Positions 9,136 to 17,891 of a DNA stretch of 54,380 nucleotides are shown here, piece by piece (positions within the stretch are counted from its first letter, which is position 1; every line of letters begins with the position of its first letter). Below the pieces are notes generated by a model that saw only the letters and a program-made list of their open reading frames with translations, did no database searches and was not told where the DNA came from. A program made the position numbers and the translations under genes. The DNA comes from JAXMBN01 sp046349875 (lineage in GTDB: Bacteria > Planctomycetota > Planctomycetia > Pirellulales > Pirellulaceae), in NCBI GenBank assembly GCA_046349875.1, contig JAXMBN010000036.1:1-54380 (forward strand), written 5' to 3'.

Positions 9136-9817
9136 TTACCGCTTCGAGCGACGTTGTAGTTGGCGGTCATCGGGTGTGAGCCCCACCACGATGTCAAACT
9201 TGCATGCGTATTCACCGATTTTGGAATCGGGCATGCGAACGAAGTCGCTTTGGATCAATTCTTGGTTTACAAGATCTCCTGCGCTGGAAAAAATGCCATC
9301 GCGACTGTTTCCTTCGTGGCCGCGTATCATCAGTTGGGTTGTCAAGAGTTCATGATCATTCTGCTTGATCTTGATGTGGATATGAGGTGCCGGACGACCA
9401 GGGTAAGGAACCGGTTTGATGGTTCGGAAGCGATAGGCACCATCCGATGCCGTTTCAAACTTACCGAACCCTTGAAATTGGCGTCGCGTTGTGCCTTCTT
9501 GGGTGTGCTATCCGAACTATGAAGATAGACCTGGCTGGCATCGCACTGCCATATTTCGATCGTTGCGTTCTTCAAGGGCTCCCCGCGAACATCGAGGATG
9601 CGCCCAGAGAGATGCGTGATCTCTCCTACTGCCGGCGTGATGCGATCATTGAGAATCAGCAGATCATTGTCTTGATCTAAAGGTAAGTGATCGGGATAGT
9701 ATGGGCCTTCGGCCGTCGCATTGCCTGAAAGAGCTCTTCCGCAAAAAGGCCGGGACGCGCATAGAACGCAAATCCATAAAACGTGGAAGCCTGAATCCAG
9801 GCTCGGCGATGTAACAT
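9136..9817 (-). pseudogene. Intradiol ring-cleavage dioxygenase-like protein, two frameshifts
   Basis: Joined across frames this is a 220-230 residue intradiol dioxygenase of the protocatechuate 3,4-dioxygenase/secreted type. It reads EGPYYPDHLPLDQDNDLLI (first iron Tyr region), GEPLKNATIEIWQCDASQVYLHSSD, FQGFGKFETASDGAYRFRTI, YPGRPAPHIHIKI (second Tyr and both His ligands) and TTQLMIRGHEGNSRDG. ATG 9817 is preceded by GGAGGA. Breaks: A-run at 9728-9730 (one base short; corrected AEELFSGNATAEGPYYP) and AAA at 9475-9477 (one base short; corrected RDANFQGFGKF). Both look like homopolymer errors. Members use Fe(III) to cut catechol rings between the two hydroxyls; secreted planctomycete versions are widespread and of unknown substrate. 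Preceded by an unassigned reading frame ending 18 bases upstream. Confidence 0.75.
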
Positions 9818-9835
9818 GATGGATTCCTCCGAATT

Positions 9836-10069
9836 TCAGGACGATTCTAGCGCCGCAAATGTCTCAGGACGCTTAGAGGAACAACCAACCAAGGCAATGA
9901 AGGTTTCGAGAGCCTCTTGGCTCTTCATCTGCTTTTCAGGTTCCATCCAAAAAGCGATGCGTTTTGAGGCTATAACGGCATTCACATCGCCCGTTATGCC
10001 ATTGCGATTGTCGCCAACCTGAAGAATGCATGAAGAGATACGATCGCGATTGGAAGCACGTATTCGATC
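9836..10069 (-). pseudogene. Unassigned open frame, possible C-terminal part of a broken small gene
   Basis: An open frame of 77 codons without a good start reads ...CILQVGDNRNGITGDVNAVIASKRIAFWMEPEKQ... to a TGA at 9836, 18 bases before the dioxygenase start. The composition looks coding. Upstream in another frame, ATG 10124 begins a signal-like stretch MPVLRRLCTIVLLFC. Given the indels in neighbouring genes, the two could belong to one small gene of about 95 residues. I do not recognise the family. Confidence 0.3.
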
Positions 10070-10139
10070 TTACATAGCGACAAAATAGTAACACGATGGT
10101 ACATAGCCTTCGCAGAACTGGCATCAAAAAATGCCAGCG

Positions 10140-11156
10140 TTAATTTGAAGGGGCGATTCTTTTCTTGCCCGAAGGAATCGGGATCAACTTGGGGCCAGTT
10201 CCTTCCTCAGGAAGTGGATCGCTAATCTTAGAGTCTCCAATGGTTCCTTCCCAATCGACATTCAACAGCAAATCAAACCCAGGGTTTTGTTGTTTGACCT
10301 GACAGGAGCAAGGTCCTATCACAAACTTGCAGGCCTGTTCGATTTGTTCTTGCCGAATCCCCTCGCCTTGCAACGCGTACAAGACGCGGCCACGGCCGAA
10401 CACCGGAAACGCTAACGGCTCTTGTGAATCCGATAGATCGTCTTCGCTTTGCAGAAGCATTTGGATCAATGCATTCTCGGCCGCATCGTCCCGTTTTAAA
10501 GCGATGACGGAAAATTCAACCCGCAGATGAATCTTCTTGCGTTCGAGCTCAGCTGGATCGAGTTCCATTTCCTCGAGCGTCGGAAGCGTGAGTTGTTCTT
10601 GGCAGAGTTCAAGTTGCTTTCGCAAACGCTGTAGGGCTTCTGCATCCTTAGACGCATTACCTCCTGCGATGAAGATCCATATTGCCGATTGGCCATCGAG
10701 CAATCGTTTGCCAATCTCCTGGCGAACGGGAGAATCCAACGTGGATCGAATGCGCGAAGTCGACCAAGGTTCTGCAACCAATAGTCGACTAGGAACATCG
10801 CGTGCGGCTTGCGGATACAACCACACGGCTAGTGTTTTGGTCCCTTGACTGCGTTGCTTCCACACGACCTGCACGGCTCCATCCGCATGATCTTGAATGG
10901 AGACTGGTTTAAGGATGCAGTTTGCGTGAGGATACTTTTCGCGGAGGTTGGCGATCTCCTGGGTGACTTGAGGATCGAGCGCTCCATCGTGAACAACCCA
11001 GACTTCATAGCGGTCGCAGAGCCATCGTTCGAGAGCATAGCGAAAGACTGGAACTTGGCAGGCTAAGCCAACAGCAGAGACCAACGTCAAAACGAAGATC
11101 CATGAGCTGACCAATAGGATTGAACTCCATCGCGAGCGAGACCAAGACCTCATCAT
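10140..11156 (-). CDS. Unknown single-pass membrane protein, partner of the PQQ-propeller gene
   Basis: Protein of 338 residues with an N-terminal membrane segment (ILLVSSWIFVLTLVSAVGLACQ) and a large outer part. I see no known enzyme motif; the segment WLCDRYEVWVVHDGALDP and the helical ELERKKIHLRVEFSVIALKR are readable landmarks, and the tail is basic and Pro-rich. The ATG at 11156 overlaps the TGA of the upstream 1453-residue PQQ-propeller gene (ATGA), so the two are co-transcribed and translationally coupled. The longer open frame starting at 11258 would overlap the upstream gene by 100 bases and is unlikely. Role probably tied to the propeller protein; otherwise unknown. Confidence 0.7.
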   Translation of the reverse strand: MMRSWSRSRWSSILLVSSWIFVLTLVSAVGLACQVPVFRYALERWLCDRYEVWVVHDGALDPQVTQEIANLREKYPHANCILKPVSIQDHADGAVQVVWKQRSQGTKTLAVWLYPQAARDVPSRLLVAEPWSTSRIRSTLDSPVRQEIGKRLLDGQSAIWIFIAGGNASKDAEALQRLRKQLELCQEQLTLPTLEEMELDPAELERKKIHLRVEFSVIALKRDDAAENALIQMLLQSEDDLSDSQEPLAFPVFGRGRVLYALQGEGIRQEQIEQACKFVIGPCSCQVKQQNPGFDLLLNVDWEGTIGDSKISDPLPEEGTGPKLIPIPSGKKRIAPSN

Positions 11157-14100
11157 GGTTTGGCTCTCCGAATCAATTCCAATCCATTCAAGACTGGCAT
11201 TCCCTTTTGTGGATCCAATTGGATTTCCAGAGCATCGGTGAGCATGACGTTGGACCATTCGACGGTCTGGGTCGCATCGATGCCAGGTCGCGGTGGTTCA
11301 AGGCTGACCTTGCGATTGTCGGATGCGCCCACGATGCCGATCGTGAATTGACTCCCTTGTTTGGCATCGAGCGGCAAGGCAAAATGCAAACGCACATCGT
11401 ATGCTTCAGGCGCGACTTCGCGCATTTTGGCATATTCCCCTTCGATGATCAGCAATGGGGATTCAAAGCTCTCCCCTTTGGAGGACATCGCAATTCGTTT
11501 GCCCTTTCCGCGGATATAGAAGACGACCGAGTTGCCCGCTTTCCAGTCGTCGCGGTCAATTACTTGTTGCAACAAGTGTTTGAGTTCAGGGGATTGCTGG
11601 GCCGCCAGCGACTCTTTGGCTGTCGGCCAACTCTTCGATTTCCAAACCACCGACTCGGTCAACTTCTTGCGCTGGCTTGGAGTGGCTGCTCCCTCTTGGA
11701 AACGAAGTGCATTGCCCGCATCTTCCATCGTGATGGTCATCTCCGCCGCATCGGTATTGACTTCCTGCGAGGTAAACTGAAGCCGAACATGGTCTAGCTT
11801 GGCATGGCGATGCAGTGGTATTTGATCAAAACGAAGGGCCACCCAATCCGAACCCGACTCGTCGGCCAACGGAAGATGTTTGAGGTCCCATTCGATTTTG
11901 CCATCGCTGTGTTCCAACGCATCCTCCTCAGCAAGGCACGGAATGCCACGACGTGGATGGAAACGCTTTTCAATCAACGTACTCACTTTCATTCGCCGAA
12001 AGTCTTTGAATCCCGAAGCGAACATCCAAGAGAGTTCGTGATCGCCTAGGATCGATGAGTGGTGCTGAAAAACTTGAGCTTCCGGATTGACCTCGATAGG
12101 AATGGGAGGAGCGTCACCACCGACGACGGGGAACTCCATCCACAATCTTCCCTGCGCATCGCGGCGATCGCCAGGAGCACCAAGATTGATTGCAATGCGC
12201 TCGTAGCGAGTTTCTTCGGCAGGAACATTCATCATCGCCGTGCTCCACACTTCGATGTCGGGCATATGGACCAAGGCCAGCGATGTTTGGTTTTGGTACG
12301 AGCAACTACAGGTACGCGTATAGTCGGGTGCGTTGAGCACACCGTTGGCTACGACTAAGTTGGAGGTACAGCCCGACTTGAATCCTCCGAGGTTGCCTGT
12401 CCCCGACTCGCTCTGCAGATCATAAAATCCAGCAGCACCCGATCGAAAGGTCAGCATGTTTTCGCTGGCGATGATGCTATTGCAACCGTATGCTCGCGTT
12501 AGGGCCCAAGGCTGTTCCAGTCCTGTCAGCGGATTGGTCACGAGCTTTTGCTTTCCCGTTTCCAAATAAAAAGCTCCTGCGGAGACGCTGTAAGCATTGG
12601 TGTTGGTGATGATCAAATCGTTATGCAGGATGCATGGGCCGGAGTACTTGAGCTTTTCATTCCGCCAAAGGACCTTGCCGCTTTCTCCACGATAGACGGC
12701 CATGCCTTGTCCGATCTCGGCAGCCAAGCGATCGCTTGCGGCAGCACCCGCTTGAAGCAATAGATGATGCTTCTCGGAATAGCCTAGCCAAGTTCCGAAG
12801 ATCCCTTTGTCAACCTGCCAGGTTGGAACGCCGGTCCGAACATCGAGGGCTACGATGCGATAATCGGTAGGGATCTCTTTACCGCGTCGTTTGAGTTGTT
12901 CTTCCACGGGCGAAGGATTTCGATCAAGGCAGAAAATCTTGCCATCGCCCGCTACGATGCCGTTGTGCCAAAAGGAAAACTTAGGATCGATCTGCCACAG
13001 TACTTTCCCTGTATGTCGATCGAATCCAACGAGGCCAGCACTCGCTGCCCGATCGAAACTCTTTGAGCCAAAACCAGCTTTGGAGGCGGATAGATCTTTG
13101 TCCGCATCGAAGGTGAGCTTATGACGTTCACGATACTTTGCAAAGCCTCGGCCACCGATCAGAACATCTTGGTACACACCGATGAATCCCCATTCGTTAT
13201 CCTGCCCGGAAGGGTCGCGTACCATGGGAATATCGAGCAGGGTTACACCGGTGTTGGGATCGAGAACATGGCAGGTAGATCCTTCGAGAAGATAGATGCG
13301 ATCCTCCGTCACGACATAGTTCGTTCCACGTCCATTGGCTCCTGGAATGTGCACTTGGTTGTACTTGGGATCCAGGGGTGTATCTTCGTACGTGGAATCA
13401 AAATAGACATCGAAGGTTCCCAGGTTTTCAAACTCGCGCTTCCATAACACGCGGCCGGTATAGACATCGCGGGCGCTGAGTGAATTCATTCCCTCGATAA
13501 AGAGTTTCCCTCCGACGACCTGTTCGGGAGGACCGTGACCATGACGAGGCAAAACATCGAGATTGCTGCTTCCACCAAACCACAGTACTCCCAGTGGAAG
13601 TTTGACGCGTTGATCATCGGACTTGATCGTATTGGCGATGTTCCCGTATTGATGGGTCCAATCCGAAGCACCTGGCAATGGGCCGCGACGGAAGAGTGAA
13701 ACACCTTCGTCATCGACTTCGATGTCAGCCTGTTCGAGCTTGGCTGAACGCAACCATTCGGCAAGTTCCTCACCACGACCCGGCGTGAGCAATTGGAGGA
13801 CTCCGCCATAGGGCCGAACCGACGCAAAGATCTTTTGCATTGAAGCGACGTCGCGTTTTTTCCAAAGCTCAATCGCAAGTTCATCCTCAACGAAGATACG
13901 ATGAGCCACATAAGGTGGCGCTCGCAACGATCCAGGATCGGCCAAGTGAACCGATACCTTTCCGAGCCTCGCAGCTCGATCCAGCTTTTGGCGTTGAATA
14001 TGGACTCGTTGGGTATCGCTATCCACGATCACCAATTCCGTGAATGGTGAATGTTGAGAAAGAGCATCGATCAAAGGCGTGTTCGCTTTGCCAAACCAAA

Positions 14101-15514
14101 ATGCATAGCCTTCGGTGGCACCGCGGCGCAAGAGTCGTCGTATGCGATTTTGATGAGCCAGGTCCACGACGAGTGCAGAGGTGTTATCGACCCATTGTTT
14201 GGGAGGAATCGACGGCTTCGAAGTGGGACCTGGACTGGGGCCATAGCATTGTAGGATTCCGTTTTCCGTTACTGCGAACAACCTTTGATTGGCTGCGACT
14301 AGCCGAACGATCGGCGCTGTGATCGGTAACGAAGCCACGACACGGGCAGGAAGATCTCCCATTGGAAGAGCAATGAAATGAATTCCATCATCACCTGCAG
14401 CCACCAAATGCGAACCACAACGGATGAGATCGCGCGAACCATCCACGGCGAGTTCCCATTCTTGCTTGTGCTCGAGATTGTACGATCGAACAAACCAACC
14501 ATCGTTCTCTTTCTTTTCGCAGGTGTAGATCGATTTTGTATCGAGCACTGCCTCATTGGGTGCGAAAGCGGTCTTGACGCCAGTCGCTAAGTCGAAAGCT
14601 CGCGTGCCTCGATCGCGCGTATGCACGAAGAAGTGATGATCATTCGCCGAAACAAACGATCCACCATTCCCTTTGCCTGCCGCATTGAGTTCAAAATACT
14701 GAAACGTCCCCGTATGACGATCAAAGACCGCTGGGACCGATCGGCCTCCTGGGACTAGCAAATGATCGCGGGTGGCAACGAGGCTACCTTGAGGAGCAAC
14801 ACCAGCAAACGAGGGTGCGCTATGCGGTTGTTTGATGTACTGTGCACCGGTGCTATCGTTGAGCCATACGAGGCTTCCCGTTTCGGCGTCGAGCGCATAG
14901 ATAAAGGTTCCCATAAACGGCCAGATACTTGCCGCAAAATAAACGATTCCCTCTCGAACCACCGGGCCGCCTCGCGCGGGCCATGCCGAGATCACACGTT
15001 GGTTTCCGATCGCCTGTTGGGCATTGGGGCCTCCTCGTACTTTCCATCGAAGCTTGCCATCGTTAAGTTGCAAGCAGTAGAGATGGCCATCATCGCTACA
15101 TACCAAAACCAATCCTTTCCATACGACAGGAGGTAAGCGAACGGGACCCTCGCAATAGAACGTCCATGCCTCCTCCCCGGTCTCCGTGCGATAAGCGACC
15201 ACTTTGTCGGCATCATTGAAACCGATGAGGATCATCCCTTGTGCGACGATGGGCTCAAGCGTTCGATCATACGTCATCAAATCTTGATTGAGTGGGTCAT
15301 CCCATGCCTGCTTTCGCAATGGAAAGGCTCGACTCCATTGCAGAAGAAGTTGAGGATTTAGTTCCATTGGGGACGACGCTGATCGCTGTGCATCGTATCT
15401 CCACATCGGCCAGTCTTGACCGCGAGCGGATGAAGGGAAAGCAATCGATAGAAGCCATGCGAGTGCAATCATGCATTGAGGGTTCATGCATCGAAGAATC
15501 AAAGAGGGATTCAT
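11153..15514 (-). CDS. Giant secreted PQQ-type beta-propeller protein with internal methyltransferase-like segment
   Basis: Protein of 1453 residues with a signal peptide (IALAWLLSIAFPSSARGQD). Residues about 35-430 form one propeller with PQQ-blade repeats (DWPMWRYDAQRSA; VVAYRTETGEEAWTF; LYCLQLNDGKLRWKV; TFIYALDAETGSLVW). Residues about 440-590 look like a Rossmann-type methyltransferase fold (GATEGYAFWFGKANTPLI; ELVIVDSDTQRVHIQRQKL; VSVHLADPGSL). Residues about 600-1060 form a second propeller (NSLSARDVYTGRVLWKREF; VGFDRHTGKVLWQIDP). The C-terminal 380 residues are beta-rich and may bind carbohydrate. The layout occurs in planctomycete proteins annotated only as PQQ-binding-like. The methyltransferase part lacks a clear GxGxG loop, so it may be inactive. 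Start could also be an ATG at 15487 or 15472. Coupled to the downstream membrane protein. Confidence 0.85.
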   Translation of the reverse strand: MNPSLILRCMNPQCMIALAWLLSIAFPSSARGQDWPMWRYDAQRSASSPMELNPQLLLQWSRAFPLRKQAWDDPLNQDLMTYDRTLEPIVAQGMILIGFNDADKVVAYRTETGEEAWTFYCEGPVRLPPVVWKGLVLVCSDDGHLYCLQLNDGKLRWKVRGGPNAQQAIGNQRVISAWPARGGPVVREGIVYFAASIWPFMGTFIYALDAETGSLVWLNDSTGAQYIKQPHSAPSFAGVAPQGSLVATRDHLLVPGGRSVPAVFDRHTGTFQYFELNAAGKGNGGSFVSANDHHFFVHTRDRGTRAFDLATGVKTAFAPNEAVLDTKSIYTCEKKENDGWFVRSYNLEHKQEWELAVDGSRDLIRCGSHLVAAGDDGIHFIALPMGDLPARVVASLPITAPIVRLVAANQRLFAVTENGILQCYGPSPGPTSKPSIPPKQWVDNTSALVVDLAHQNRIRRLLRRGATEGYAFWFGKANTPLIDALSQHSPFTELVIVDSDTQRVHIQRQKLDRAARLGKVSVHLADPGSLRAPPYVAHRIFVEDELAIELWKKRDVASMQKIFASVRPYGGVLQLLTPGRGEELAEWLRSAKLEQADIEVDDEGVSLFRRGPLPGASDWTHQYGNIANTIKSDDQRVKLPLGVLWFGGSSNLDVLPRHGHGPPEQVVGGKLFIEGMNSLSARDVYTGRVLWKREFENLGTFDVYFDSTYEDTPLDPKYNQVHIPGANGRGTNYVVTEDRIYLLEGSTCHVLDPNTGVTLLDIPMVRDPSGQDNEWGFIGVYQDVLIGGRGFAKYRERHKLTFDADKDLSASKAGFGSKSFDRAASAGLVGFDRHTGKVLWQIDPKFSFWHNGIVAGDGKIFCLDRNPSPVEEQLKRRGKEIPTDYRIVALDVRTGVPTWQVDKGIFGTWLGYSEKHHLLLQAGAAASDRLAAEIGQGMAVYRGESGKVLWRNEKLKYSGPCILHNDLIITNTNAYSVSAGAFYLETGKQKLVTNPLTGLEQPWALTRAYGCNSIIASENMLTFRSGAAGFYDLQSESGTGNLGGFKSGCTSNLVVANGVLNAPDYTRTCSCSYQNQTSLALVHMPDIEVWSTAMMNVPAEETRYERIAINLGAPGDRRDAQGRLWMEFPVVGGDAPPIPIEVNPEAQVFQHHSSILGDHELSWMFASGFKDFRRMKVSTLIEKRFHPRRGIPCLAEEDALEHSDGKIEWDLKHLPLADESGSDWVALRFDQIPLHRHAKLDHVRLQFTSQEVNTDAAEMTITMEDAGNALRFQEGAATPSQRKKLTESVVWKSKSWPTAKESLAAQQSPELKHLLQQVIDRDDWKAGNSVVFYIRGKGKRIAMSSKGESFESPLLIIEGEYAKMREVAPEAYDVRLHFALPLDAKQGSQFTIGIVGASDNRKVSLEPPRPGIDATQTVEWSNVMLTDALEIQLDPQKGMPVLNGLELIRRAKP

Positions 15515-15650
15515 GGCAGGCCAGAGACTATAGGTGAGGGCAGGTGCGGGTCGGTTAGGTACAACTATTGTACTTCAGAAACCCGTCGCGGTGAGCCCGC
15601 AAGCCGCAGCAAGTTGGGGTGTGCCAACAGCTTGGAATTGGAAAAATCGA

Positions 15651-16838
15651 TCAGCGATCGGAAGTTCCGTAGAGAAGATCGGGTTGAACGGTTTCCCACC
15701 ATGCATCCGAATTCCATGGAAGAATGGAGCCTATGGCGTGCATGGGATGTTGAGACGAGTCGATCGCATGGCGTAGCTGCGAATTGCCATAAAGAATATC
15801 GATCGGGCTCTTGTGGTACTCGTATTCATAGGGCGGTGGCAACCACGATACTTGATCGCCATAGAGTTCCTTGCAACAAGCGATAGCAGCCACCGTCAAA
15901 TCCACCGACCGAATCGCTTGGGGATCGCGAATATGAAAGGATACACCTCCGCAGCTTTCCCCTTTCCATTTATCGAACGTTGGCTTGAATCGAATGGGGC
16001 GAATCCACATTCCCGGTAGATCGAAAGTCCTCAACGCCTCTGCCAACGCATAGGGGTCGATAAAAGGCGCACCGATCATTTCGAAAGGAAGCGTTGTGCC
16101 TCGGCCTTCAGAGAGGCAGATTCCCTCCAACAAAACTTGTCCCGGATAGAAGATCGTCGTTTCAAAACGAGGCATGTTGGGGGAAGGTGGGACCCAGGGT
16201 AATCCGGTTTCAGGAAAGACCATCGAACGATTCCATCCCTTCATGGGAATGATCGTCAACGGTAATTGAAGTCCATGCTGGCGATGCAAGAAGCGAGCCA
16301 TCTCGCCCATCGTTAGGCCATGACGAAGCGGTATTTCGAAGCCACCCACAAAGCTCTTCAGGTCCGATTCGAGCATCGGGCCTTCCGCTACCATACCACC
16401 GATGGGATTGGGGCGATCGAGCACGATTACGGGAAGGTTGCGTGCCTCGCATGAGATCAAGCATTCCATCAAGGTCCAGATAAAGGTATAGACGCGCGTC
16501 CCCACATCTTGCAGATCGATAAAAAGTGCATCGATATGATCGAGCATGCTCGAAGTTGGACGTCGCGTTTCACTATAGAGACTGAATACGGGGATCCCAA
16601 GTCTTGCGTCGAAACCATGCTCGCTTTCGATCATGTTGGCTTGCTGTTCACCGAAGATTCCATGTTGTGGCGAAAACAACGCGGTAAGGCGGCCAGGAAA
16701 TCTCTGCAAGAATGCATCCGAAGCGTATTCCATGCGGGACGTAATCGAAGCCTGATTCATCAACAGGCCCCACCGACCCTCGGGCAAAGCGTGGGACTGC
16801 TCGATCCAGTTTTCAAGTCCGGTCAACACGTTGGGCAT
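15651..16838 (-). CDS. DUF1343 / NamZ-type exo-beta-N-acetylmuramidase
   Basis: Protein of 395 residues covering the whole DUF1343 family. Landmarks are LFSPQHGIFGEQQANMIESE (about residues 54-73), DLQDVGTRVYTFIWTL (109-124), LDRPNPIGG (140-148), IPLRHGLTMGEMARFL, and PSPNMP. The family is named after NamZ, which removes N-acetylmuramic acid from the ends of peptidoglycan fragments. No signal peptide is visible, so this form may act in the cytoplasm on recycled fragments or use another export path. The ATG lies 12 bases after the stop of the upstream methyltransferase gene, so the two form an operon. Confidence 0.88.
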   Translation of the reverse strand: MPNVLTGLENWIEQSHALPEGRWGLLMNQASITSRMEYASDAFLQRFPGRLTALFSPQHGIFGEQQANMIESEHGFDARLGIPVFSLYSETRRPTSSMLDHIDALFIDLQDVGTRVYTFIWTLMECLISCEARNLPVIVLDRPNPIGGMVAEGPMLESDLKSFVGGFEIPLRHGLTMGEMARFLHRQHGLQLPLTIIPMKGWNRSMVFPETGLPWVPPSPNMPRFETTIFYPGQVLLEGICLSEGRGTTLPFEMIGAPFIDPYALAEALRTFDLPGMWIRPIRFKPTFDKWKGESCGGVSFHIRDPQAIRSVDLTVAAIACCKELYGDQVSWLPPPYEYEYHKSPIDILYGNSQLRHAIDSSQHPMHAIGSILPWNSDAWWETVQPDLLYGTSDR

Positions 16839-16850
16839 GGCAAGCGACTT

Positions 16851-17690
16851 CTATCGTGTTAGCGGTTGGCAGATCGCAATGAATCCACCTGCCCGCCAAT
16901 GAGGAAAGCAATGAGGCAAAGTGAGTGGTTGACTCGATTGGCGATTGAGCGGAATCCATTCGACGACTTCGAGCTTTGCCTCGCGAAGATCGGAACGCAG
17001 TTCGCGATGGGAGTAGATGTGCAAGAACATCGAAGGCAGACCTCGATAAGCGTAGATCCGATCGCCTAATTCCCAATGGCCTTTGAGGGATTGATACCAG
17101 CCATGGAGCGTCAAGCGAATCCCTTGAGGGTCGCGAAGCCATGAGCCGCGATTGTGGACATGAACGAGAAAGCGACCGTGAGGATGAAGAGCGCGGGAGA
17201 CCTGCCGCATCACATCGATTCGGTTCTTGCGTTCGCGTACCATGCCGATCGAACTGTACATGCAGAGAGCAAGATCGAGCGAGCGATCCTTCAAGAACTG
17301 AAGCTGTACCATGTTGGCTCGAAGGGTAGCCATGCGATCATCCACTTGGTGACTCAACGCTTTGGCTCGGGTTTCTTGCAGCATGGCGGAACTAAGATCA
17401 ACACCAAGGCAACGCCAGCCTCGATCGGCTAAGGGCAAAAGAGAACGACCGGTGCCGCAACCCAAATCGAGAGCCACATGCGGCCGTGTCGATTGCGATG
17501 TCGATTCGATACTCTCAGCGATTCTAGCAATGAGTTGACGGTCGAGTTCCAGCAGAGGATGGCCTTCATGGAAGCCATCGTATTCGGTGGCGATGGTCGA
17601 TGTGGTGACGTAATCCCAGGTGCCACGGCTCACGCCGGGAGGAAGTTGCCAGGAAGGGCGATCAGGCGTCGATGGGTCCGTCGAGCTCAT
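16851..17690 (-). CDS. Class I SAM-dependent methyltransferase
   Basis: Protein of 279 residues. Motif I is VALDLGCGTGRSLLPLADRGW (about residues 72-92), followed by the acidic post-I strand CLGVDLSSAML; SLDLALCMYSSIGMV is motif II/III-like. The C-terminal half is typical of small-molecule methyltransferases and gives no hint of substrate. The gene precedes the NamZ-like gene by 12 bases, and its start faces gapA across about 200 bases. Substrate unknown. Confidence 0.85.
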   Translation of the reverse strand: MSSTDPSTPDRPSWQLPPGVSRGTWDYVTTSTIATEYDGFHEGHPLLELDRQLIARIAESIESTSQSTRPHVALDLGCGTGRSLLPLADRGWRCLGVDLSSAMLQETRAKALSHQVDDRMATLRANMVQLQFLKDRSLDLALCMYSSIGMVRERKNRIDVMRQVSRALHPHGRFLVHVHNRGSWLRDPQGIRLTLHGWYQSLKGHWELGDRIYAYRGLPSMFLHIYSHRELRSDLREAKLEVVEWIPLNRQSSQPLTLPHCFPHWRAGGFIAICQPLTR

Positions 17691-17743
17691 TAATGTCGTG
17701 TTATCGGCCTGTAGGTTGGGCGCAAGGGTGAAAACGGTGGGCG

Positions 17744-17772
17744 TTGTTGGGGGTGCATGTCAACACTATAAT
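17744..17772 (+). promoter_or_regulatory. Putative sigma70-type promoter of gapA
   Basis: A perfect TATAAT at 17767-17772 lies 17 bases after TTGTTG at 17744-17749. It is about 120 bases upstream of the gapA GTG start, within the gap between divergent genes. The -35 box matches the consensus only in its first three bases. Confidence 0.5.
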
Positions 17773-17891
17773 TTTCCCACTTCGAAAGTGGTACACCATT
17801 GCACCAGTTTCCTGGGAACCCGCAAGTCGACTTGCAGTTCGTTTCTCTCGTTTATTCCTCTCAGTTTTCGTCGATACGGAGTCATTCAGTC

